Assembly: GCA_937910825.1 (NCBI GenBank)
Contig: CALEMO010000401.1
Location: forward strand, 1 to 5,910
Reading direction: 5' to 3'
Length of the DNA: 5,910 bases
Source of the DNA: an uncultured Solirubrobacterales bacterium
Lineage (GTDB): Bacteria; Actinomycetota; Thermoleophilia; Solirubrobacterales; 70-9
A program made the position numbers and the translations under genes. Under the pieces are notes generated by a model. That model was not told the DNA's origin, made no database searches, and saw only the letters and a list, made by a program, of their open reading frames with translations. This document shows, piece by piece, positions 1 through 4,871 of the stretch (within the stretch, counting starts at the first letter, position 1; the number at the start of each line of letters is the position of its first letter).

Positions 1-137
1 GTGCGGTCGCAGAGCTCAGTTGAGCCGTTGCACGGCCCTCCGACTTCAAGGCCGGCCGAAGCGGTTGCCGGCACCAGCACCAAGACTGCCAGGGCAGCGG
101 TTATCCAGGCAACGAGTTTCCCTTTTGAGGCGCGCAT
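1..137 (-). CDS. N-terminal fragment of a secreted protein, possibly PI-PLC-like phosphodiesterase (runs off left edge)
   Basis: This is the first 45 codons of a minus-strand gene whose remainder lies left of the window. The start is an ATG at 137-135. A TAG stop lies immediately upstream in the same frame (140-138), so no longer start is possible. The translation begins MRASKGKLVAW, giving a basic n-region. A hydrophobic core of Ala, Leu and Val follows (residues 9-22), then PATASA, which gives a textbook AxA signal-peptidase I site near residue 28. The mature part shows two Cys (C36, C43) in the string PCNGSTELCDR. I recall a similar CNG..ELCDR string just before the catalytic THN motif in secreted PI-PLC X-like phosphodiesterases. 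The catalytic residues are outside the window, so this assignment is inference. The gene follows the cyclase gene on the same strand after 46 bases, so co-transcription is possible. No Shine-Dalgarno is visible. I am fairly sure of the exported N-terminus and unsure of the family. Confidence 0.6.
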   Translation of the reverse strand, partial: MRASKGKLVAWITAALAVLVLVPATASAGLEVGGPCNGSTELCDR

Positions 138-183
138 CTACGTATGATCGCATTAACGGCCAGGCACCCGGACAAGGGCCGAA

Positions 184-948
184 TCAGGATTCGTCGAGCA
201 TGGCGATCACCCTCGCCGGTGCGCCGCTGCCGCCGACGATGCGAAGCGGCAGGCAGGAGACCGTGAAGCCGGCGGCCGGCAATTGGTCGAGGTTGACCAG
301 CCGCTCGATCTGGGAATAGGCCAGGTCCATCTGGTGGGCCTGCCAGAACACGCCCCGCTCGCCTGATTCGATCGCGACCTGTGCCTGCATCCAAAGTGGA
401 CGGTCCCAGCCCCAGGCGTCGATGCCCATCACCCGTACTCCCTTGTCGTAGAGCCACTGGGTCGCCGCTCCGCTAACACCCGGGCCATGGGCCATGTACT
501 CAACGGAATCGATCCAGCGGTCGCATCCGGTTCGTACCAGCACGATGTCGAGCGGCTTCAGATCGTGTCCGGTGGTTTCGAGGGCAGCCTCAACGTCCGG
601 GACGTCAATCACCTCGCCGTCGGACCGCCCGTCGAAATCAAGCACGACCCCGGGGTTCACGAACCACTCCAGGGGAAGCATGTCGATCGTCTCGGCGGGT
701 TCGCCTTCGATCGTCGAGTTGTAGTGGTAAGGCGAATCGACATGGGTCGAGTTGTGTGTGCCGAAGCGGGTGAAGAACTCATTTGCCCAGCCTTCCCCGT
801 CGCGCAGTAATTCGCCGCCGACTCCGAACAGGGTCTTGATCGCTTCGGCGCCTTCCTGGTGGTCGCTGAACTCGATCCCGGTCCGCAGAACATCGGGGGT
901 ATCGCTTGGGCTGGCAACGATCGGCGCCGAGAGGTCAATGAAACGCAT
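184..948 (-). CDS. Cyclase family protein (kynurenine formamidase-like metal-dependent hydrolase)
   Basis: The product is a 254-residue cytosolic protein of the cyclase/kynurenine formamidase family (PF04199). The motif HNSTHVDSPYH at residues 65-75 matches the family signature HxGTHxDxPxH, with Ser in place of the usual Gly. H65, H69, D71 and H75 are the expected metal ligands and catalytic residues. The C-terminal half contains H205 in QAHQMD and E215 in IERLVNLDQLP, which fit the remaining His and Glu ligands of bacterial formamidase. The length is normal for the family. Members hydrolyse amide or lactone bonds, such as N-formylkynurenine. No tryptophan-catabolism gene (kynA, kynU) is visible nearby, so kynB is not claimed. 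The start at 948 gives the standard N-terminus MRFIDLSAPI. A TATGAT box lies 5 bases upstream and no Shine-Dalgarno is seen, which suggests a leaderless mRNA. The gene is divergent from the esterase and may be co-transcribed with the secreted-protein gene behind it. The family call is firm; the substrate is unknown. Confidence 0.88.
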   Translation of the reverse strand: MRFIDLSAPIVASPSDTPDVLRTGIEFSDHQEGAEAIKTLFGVGGELLRDGEGWANEFFTRFGTHNSTHVDSPYHYNSTIEGEPAETIDMLPLEWFVNPGVVLDFDGRSDGEVIDVPDVEAALETTGHDLKPLDIVLVRTGCDRWIDSVEYMAHGPGVSGAATQWLYDKGVRVMGIDAWGWDRPLWMQAQVAIESGERGVFWQAHQMDLAYSQIERLVNLDQLPAAGFTVSCLPLRIVGGSGAPARVIAMLDES

Positions 949-1025
949 GAAACGATCATAGGTCGGCCGCAGCAGCCCTGCCCGTCACGGCGACATCCAC
1001 TGGCCTGCGTGTTTAGCATTGGCTA
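949..1025. promoter_or_regulatory. Divergent intergenic promoter region between cyclase and esterase genes
   Basis: This 77-base gap must hold the promoters of both divergent genes. On the minus strand, TATGAT (959-954) matches the -10 consensus at five of six positions and ends 5 bases before the cyclase ATG at 948. No good -35 box is visible at 17 or 18 bases. On the plus strand, TAGCAT (1014-1019) fits the TAnnnT -10 pattern and ends 6 bases before the esterase ATG at 1026. GCGACA (990-995), four of six to TTGACA, lies 18 bases upstream of it. Both geometries would place the transcription start at or within a base or two of the ATG, giving leaderless mRNAs, which are common in actinobacteria. 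The boxes were found by eye only. Confidence 0.4.
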
Positions 1026-2078
1026 ATGCTCGAGCGCGTCTTCAAATCTGCGATGAAGTCCCTTCCGGGGCTCGCTGCAGGCCTGATTCTGGGGCTGCCG
1101 GACCGTTGGCTGCGGCTGCTTTTCGGTAGCCCGCCCGCGGCGGCGGCTGGCCTCAGGCCGGACGCATGGGCAATCTGCCGGCTGGCTGCGACGGTTGAAG
1201 AGCCGGCGGATCAGCTCGATCCGGCTCGGGAACGCGCCAGGACCGACCGGATGTCCCAGGCGGTAGCCGCAGAGATCGAGCATCCGGTGGTCACCGAGGA
1301 CATCGATCTGAGGCCGGATGGCGAAGCGCTGGCGGCCCGGCTCTATACGCCGGCGGGGGTGTCCGCGCAGGGCCCGCTGCTGATCTGGTTCCACGGCGGT
1401 GGCTGGGTGGTCGGCTCGCTTGATAGTCACGAATCCCCCTGTCACATGCTTGCCGTGAAAGCCCGAGTTCGCGTGCTGTCGATCGACTACCGACTGGCCC
1501 CCGAGCACCCGTTCCCCGCGGCGCCTGAAGATGCGCTGGCTGCCTGGACTGCGGTCGAAGAGGACCCCCCGAGATTCGGAACCGAACCGGGAGGTATAGC
1601 GGTCGGAGGCGACAGCGCCGGCGGCAACCTTGCGGCCGTGCTCTGTCAGGACTTGAAAGGAAGTGGTGCGAGCCAACCGAAGGCACAGGTATTGCTTTAC
1701 CCGGTGACCGAGATCGGATCCCAGCGTGAGTCGATGAGCACTTTTTCAAGCGGTTTCCTGCTGACCCGGCAGCGCATGGAGTGGTTCAACAAGCAATACG
1801 TGCCGGCCGGCGCCGAAGAAGATCCGAGAGCGGCACCCCTGCTCGCGACCGACCTGACGGGTCTCGCTCCGGCCTATGTCTCGACCAGCGAGGCCGACAT
1901 CCTGCGCGATGAAGGTGAGGCTTACGCAAGACGTCTGATGGAAGCCGGGGTGGAGGTGCGGTATGACCGGCTGCCCGTGGCCCACTCCTGGTTCAACCAG
2001 ACGAGGTCGCGTTCCGCCCGGACCGCCCACGGGATACTTGCTTCGAACGTGAAGTCCCTGCTCAACGGATCTACCTGA
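1026..2078 (+). CDS. Alpha/beta hydrolase fold-3 esterase (HSL / family IV carboxylesterase type)
   Basis: The product is a 350-residue esterase of the hormone-sensitive-lipase group (PF07859), predicted to hydrolyse short to medium acyl esters. The oxyanion-hole motif HGGGW is at residues 123-127. The family block DYRLAPEHPFPAA spans 154-166. The nucleophile motif GDSAGG is at 195-200, with S197 catalytic. The acid is D291 in ADILRDEGEAYA and the base is H320 in VAHSWF, so the triad is complete. Residues 1-75 form the variable helical cap typical of this family, including a short hydrophobic stretch at 14-24. There is no convincing signal peptide, so it is probably cytosolic. The ATG at 1026 is preferred because it retains this cap, and a TAGCAT box sits 6 bases upstream. 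The stop is 19 bases before thrS, so the two are likely transcribed together. The physiological substrate cannot be told from sequence. Confidence 0.92.
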   Translation: MLERVFKSAMKSLPGLAAGLILGLPDRWLRLLFGSPPAAAAGLRPDAWAICRLAATVEEPADQLDPARERARTDRMSQAVAAEIEHPVVTEDIDLRPDGEALAARLYTPAGVSAQGPLLIWFHGGGWVVGSLDSHESPCHMLAVKARVRVLSIDYRLAPEHPFPAAPEDALAAWTAVEEDPPRFGTEPGGIAVGGDSAGGNLAAVLCQDLKGSGASQPKAQVLLYPVTEIGSQRESMSTFSSGFLLTRQRMEWFNKQYVPAGAEEDPRAAPLLATDLTGLAPAYVSTSEADILRDEGEAYARRLMEAGVEVRYDRLPVAHSWFNQTRSRSARTAHGILASNVKSLLNGST

Positions 2079-2097
2079 CGATGAATACGATGGTCTG

Positions 2098-4020
2098 ATG
2101 CCCGCGAGCGCCGAACAGATAACGGTCAAGCTGCCCGACGGAACTCCGCTTGAGCTGGAAGCCGGAGCCACCGGAGCCGATGCCGCGCTGGCGATCGGCG
2201 AGGGGCTGGCCCGCGCCGCCCTGGCGATCAAGGTCGGCGACGAGGTTCGCGACCTGAGCGCGCCGGTAGCCGACGGCGAAGAGATCTCGATCATCACCTC
2301 ACGCGATCCCGAAGGGCTGGAAGTGATCCGCCACGACGCCGCCCATGTGATGGCCACTGCCGTCCAGGAGCTGTATCCGGGGACCAGAGTGACGATCGGA
2401 CCGGCGATCGATAACGGCTTTTACTACGACTTTGAATTCCCCGAGGACGTGAAGATCACTGACGCCGAACTGCCAGCGATCGAAGCAACGATGAAGAAAC
2501 ACATCAAGGCCGACGAGAAGTTCGAGCGGCGTGACGTCCCGGTGGCCGTAGCGATCGAGATTTTCAAGGCCCAGGAAGAGAGGTTCAAGGTCGAACTGAT
2601 CGACGACCTGATCGCCAATGAAGGTGCCGAGACCGTCTCGCTCTACCGCAACGGACCCTTCGAAGACCTCTGTCGTGGGCCACATGGTCCCGGTACGAAA
2701 AAGATCAAGGCGATCAAGCTGAACTCGGTCGCCGGTTCCTATTGGAGGGGCGATGAGAACCGGGAGACGCTGACCCGGATCTATGGAACCGCCTTCTTCG
2801 ACAAGAAGGACCTGGCCGAGCACCTCGAGCGGATCGAGCAGGCCAAAGCCCGCGACCACCGCCGACTCGGCCCGGAGCTCGACCTCTTCATGTTCGACCA
2901 AGTCGCTGCCGGCATGCCTTTCTGGCTGCCCAACGGCACCGTCCTGCTCGAACTGATCGAGCGGGAAGTGCGGATCCAGCTTGATCGCAGCGGCTACCAG
3001 GAAATTGCCACCCCACATGTGATGGACGAAGAGCTCTGGCATCGCTCGGGCCACTACGAGAACTACGTCGACGACATGTATTTCATGGAAGTCGACGAGC
3101 GCCGGTTCGCCCTGCGCCCGATGAACTGCCCCGGGGCCTGCCTGGTCTATGGCCACGAACGTCATTCATACCGGGACCTTCCTTTGCGACTGGCCGAGTT
3201 TGGCCGGGTCACAAGAAATGAGCGCGAGGGCGTGCTGCACGGGTTGCTGCGGGTCCGGGCCTTCACCCAGGACGATGCGCACGTCTACTGCACCGAAGAC
3301 CAGATCGAGTCGGAGGTCGCCGACATCTGCCGATCTATCGACGAGCTGTACGCAAGGTTCGGCTTCGAGGATGTCTCGGTTGAGCTTTCGACCCGTCCCG
3401 AAAAGTCGCTGGGCAGCGACGAGTTGTGGCAGAAGGCAGAAGCCACTCTTGAGCGTGCGCTGGAAGGGCAGGGCCGCGAGTACAAGGTGAATCCCGGCGA
3501 TGGGGCCTTCTATGGCCCGAAGATCGACTTTCATGTCACCGACGCCCTCGGCCGCTCCTGGCAGCTGGGTACATGCCAGCTCGACTTCCAGATGCCGGAG
3601 CGATTCGACCTGACTTTCACCGACGCCGAAGACGGCCGACAGCCCCCCGTGATGATTCATCGAGCGCTTCTCGGCTCGATGGAGCGCTTCGCGGGAATCC
3701 TGATCGAGCACTACGCGGGCCGCTTCCCGACATGGCTTGCGCCGGTCCAGGCGATGATCGTGCCGGTGGCCGACCGCCACATTGACGACGCCCGCCAGAT
3801 CGCCGCCGGCCTGCGTGAAATGGGCGTTCGAGTGAAGGTGGAAGAGCGCTCGGAATCGGTCGGAAAGAAGATTCGTGCTGCCGAACTCGGCCGATATCCC
3901 TACATGCTGGTGGTCGGTGATCGCGAGGTCGAAGCGGGGGAAGTCTCGGTGCGATCCCACGAAGACGGTGAACTCGGGTCTATGAGTGTTGAAAAGTTCT
4001 GTATGCTGATCAACACTTGA
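2098..4020 (+). CDS. thrS: Threonine--tRNA ligase (threonyl-tRNA synthetase)
   Basis: This is a complete 640-residue class II synthetase that attaches threonine to tRNA-Thr in the cytosol. The N-terminal TGS domain spans about residues 7-67. The editing (SAD) domain follows to about 240, with HDAAH at 79-83 and CRGPH at 192-196 supplying its His/Cys site for hydrolysing mischarged Ser-tRNA. The catalytic core spans about 255-545. Zinc ligands are C344 in MNCPGA, H395 in DDAHVYC and H521 in MIHRALLGS, each exactly 10 residues beyond E. coli C334, H385 and H511. Motif 2 is around RNEREGVLHGLLRVRAF and motif 3 is GSMERFAGILIEHY. The HGTP-type anticodon-binding domain covers about 548-640. The length matches E. 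coli (642). The ATG at 2098 overlaps the stop of a five-codon mini-ORF (TGATG) and lies 19 bases after the esterase. That is too short for a T-box leader, unless one were buried in the esterase gene. infC follows after 93 bases. Confidence 0.99.
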   Translation: MPASAEQITVKLPDGTPLELEAGATGADAALAIGEGLARAALAIKVGDEVRDLSAPVADGEEISIITSRDPEGLEVIRHDAAHVMATAVQELYPGTRVTIGPAIDNGFYYDFEFPEDVKITDAELPAIEATMKKHIKADEKFERRDVPVAVAIEIFKAQEERFKVELIDDLIANEGAETVSLYRNGPFEDLCRGPHGPGTKKIKAIKLNSVAGSYWRGDENRETLTRIYGTAFFDKKDLAEHLERIEQAKARDHRRLGPELDLFMFDQVAAGMPFWLPNGTVLLELIEREVRIQLDRSGYQEIATPHVMDEELWHRSGHYENYVDDMYFMEVDERRFALRPMNCPGACLVYGHERHSYRDLPLRLAEFGRVTRNEREGVLHGLLRVRAFTQDDAHVYCTEDQIESEVADICRSIDELYARFGFEDVSVELSTRPEKSLGSDELWQKAEATLERALEGQGREYKVNPGDGAFYGPKIDFHVTDALGRSWQLGTCQLDFQMPERFDLTFTDAEDGRQPPVMIHRALLGSMERFAGILIEHYAGRFPTWLAPVQAMIVPVADRHIDDARQIAAGLREMGVRVKVEERSESVGKKIRAAELGRYPYMLVVGDREVEAGEVSVRSHEDGELGSMSVEKFCMLINT

Positions 4021-4058
4021 ATCTTTGCTTCGAACAGAAACCCTTCACGTTCGCCCCG

Positions 4059-4101
4059 GCGGACCGATATCCAGCTTGCCCGTCCGCTTGAGTCTTCCTT
4101 T
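4059..4101 (+). other. Possible stem-loop in the thrS-infC intergenic region
   Basis: GCGGAC (4059-4064) is perfectly complementary to GTCCGC (4082-4087), giving a 6-bp GC-rich stem with a 17-base loop. A pyrimidine-rich stretch containing TCTTCCTTT follows (4093-4101). This could be a weak terminator after thrS or a leader structure of infC, whose GTG lies at 4114. The loop is long and the T tract is interrupted, so chance pairing in GC-rich DNA is a real alternative. I see nothing else convincing in the 93-base gap: no clear -35/-10 pair and no Shine-Dalgarno before infC. Confidence 0.22.
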
Positions 4102-4113
4102 GGCTGCTAGCTA

Positions 4114-4695
4114 GTGCCAGTTCCGCGCAGGTTCGATCGACGTCCGCCGGAGCGGGATTCGACTCGTATAAACGAGCGCATTCGCGTGCCCAAAGTCAGG
4201 CTGATCGGAGCCGACGGCGAGCAGGCCGGAATCATCGCGACCGATGACGCCCGGCAGATGGCCCGCGACGCCGATCTCGATCTTGTCGAAGTCGCCGCCG
4301 GCGCCAAGCCCCCCGTGGCCAGGTTGCTCGACTACTCGAAGTACAAGTACGAGCAGGACCAGAAAGCCAAGGCCGCCCGCAAGCACCAGACCCAGGTCAA
4401 CGTACGCGAGATCAAGTTGCGTCCGAAGATCGCGGTCAACGATTACAACACCAAGAAGGGCCACGTCATCCGGTTCCTCACGAACGGGGACAAGGTCAAG
4501 GTGACGATCATGTTCCGCGGTCGCGAGCAGGCTCATCCCGAGCGCGGCCGCGACCTGCTCTTCCGGCTGGTGGAGGATCTCGAAGGTCTCGCCACGATCG
4601 AAAGCAGGCCGCTTCAGGAGGGCCGCAACATGAGCATGCTGCTGGGACCCCTCAAAGGAAGCCGTGAAAGCGGCGGAACAGAAGGCCGCCGATGA
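4114..4695 (+). CDS. infC: Translation initiation factor IF-3
   Basis: IF3 binds the 30S subunit, prevents premature 50S joining and proofreads the start codon and initiator tRNA. The 193-residue frame shows the N-domain at about 18-86, starting [15 protein letters not shown] and including [10 protein letters not shown] and the [15 protein letters not shown] segment. A Lys-rich linker helix follows, then the C-domain at about 92-181 with [19 protein letters not shown] and the closing signature [12 protein letters not shown]. The start is GTG at 4114. An in-frame TAG at 4108-4110 rules out anything longer, and the N-terminal length before RIN resembles E. coli IF3. No Shine-Dalgarno is visible. 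The last 12 residues ([12 protein letters not shown]) resemble no IF3 tail I know, whereas the +1 frame from about 4655 continues naturally as a Lys/Ala/Glu-rich tail. The true product is therefore probably longer, about 249 residues, with a frame change between 4651 and 4690. The core assignment is certain; the C-terminus is not. Confidence 0.96.
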   Translation: MPVPRRFDRRPPERDSTRINERIRVPKVRLIGADGEQAGIIATDDARQMARDADLDLVEVAAGAKPPVARLLDYSKYKYEQDQKAKAARKHQTQVNVREIKLRPKIAVNDYNTKKGHVIRFLTNGDKVKVTIMFRGREQAHPERGRDLLFRLVEDLEGLATIESRPLQEGRNMSMLLGPLKGSRESGGTEGRR

Positions 4696-4864
4696 CGTCA
4701 AGGACAACGGCAAGGACAACGGCAAGAAGGATCAGGCCGAAGACGCCGTGCCGGACCATCCGCAAGCGGTAAAGCCGGACGCTGTCGCACCCGAGGCAGA
4801 CGAACCCGAGGCAGACGAACCCGAAGCCAAGGTCGACGAACCGGCAGCCGAACCGGGCGCCTGA
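4664..4864 (+). CDS. Acidic low-complexity ORF, probably the frameshifted C-terminal tail of IF3
   Basis: This is a 66-codon frame in the +1 phase relative to infC, overlapping its last 32 bases. It is open from 4634, since the previous in-phase stop is a TGA at 4631-4633. The product is disordered-looking and charged: [12 protein letters not shown], then KDNG repeats, then Pro/Glu/Asp/Ala repeats ending in EPGA. No Trp, Cys or aromatic residue is present and no fold is recognisable. Third codon positions are mostly G or C, which supports real translation. Skipping one base in CTCAAAGGA (4651-4659) joins it to IF3 as [14 protein letters not shown], resembling the charged tails of actinobacterial IF3 proteins. 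The alternative is a separate coupled small protein: GTG at 4664 has AAAGGA at 4654-4659, a usable though close Shine-Dalgarno. I favour a tail broken by a sequencing indel or a real mutation. A programmed shift is possible, but no known +1 site such as the prfB type is seen. Confidence 0.6.
   Translation: MKAAEQKAADDVKDNGKDNGKKDQAEDAVPDHPQAVKPDAVAPEADEPEADEPEAKVDEPAAEPGA
4700..4723 (+). repeat. Two perfect tandem copies of a 12-base unit (KDNG KDNG)
   Basis: The unit AAGGACAACGGC occurs at 4700-4711 and 4712-4723 and is followed by a partial AAG. In the +1 tail frame it encodes Lys-Asp-Asn-Gly twice. The period is a multiple of three, consistent with expansion under coding constraint. Confidence 0.85.
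4790..4828 (+). repeat. Tandem 15-base repeat, two perfect copies plus a degenerate partial third (PEADE)
   Basis: CCCGAGGCAGACGAA occurs at 4790-4804 and 4805-4819, followed by the related CCCGAAGCC at 4820-4828. It encodes [13 protein letters not shown] in the tail frame. As with the upstream 12-base repeat, the period preserves the frame, which argues that this frame is translated and forms a flexible acidic tail. Confidence 0.85.
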
Positions 4865-4871
4865 CCCGAGC

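Noticed and set aside
157..181. Weak inverted repeat CGGCC/GGCCG between the cyclase and secreted-protein genes
   Set aside because: It is only a 5-bp stem with a 15-base loop and no T tract. This is common by chance in GC-rich DNA and not enough to call a terminator.
20..319. Plus-strand 99-codon frame at the left edge
   Set aside because: It crosses two minus-strand coding regions (signal-peptide gene and cyclase C-terminus), is Arg/Pro/Ser-rich with no motif, and is best read as a shadow.
2079..2097. T-box leader ahead of thrS
   Set aside because: Only 19 bases separate the esterase stop from the thrS ATG, and no T-box sequence (TGGNACC-like) or terminator hairpin is present.
2299..3960. 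Long minus-strand open frames (2299-3165 and 3166-3960) opposite thrS
   Set aside because: They lie wholly antisense to a full-length, motif-complete thrS. Long antisense frames are expected in GC-rich genes with strong third-position bias, and their translations show no recognisable domain.
4167..4172. TATAAA, a near-perfect -10 box
   Set aside because: It lies inside the infC coding region over the conserved Arg-Ile-Asn codons. There is no -35-like hexamer 16-18 bases upstream (GC-only sequence), so it is explained by coding.
4651..4662. Programmed -1 frameshift site at CTCAAAGGAA
   Set aside because: A -1 shift leads into the wrong phase; the tail is in the +1 phase. The sequence is also not an X XXY YYZ heptamer.
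4111..4725. 204-codon minus-strand frame opposite infC
   Set aside because: It is antisense to nearly all of infC. The plus-strand frame has unmistakable IF3 motifs, and the Leu/Val-rich antisense product is a by-product of the complementary codons.
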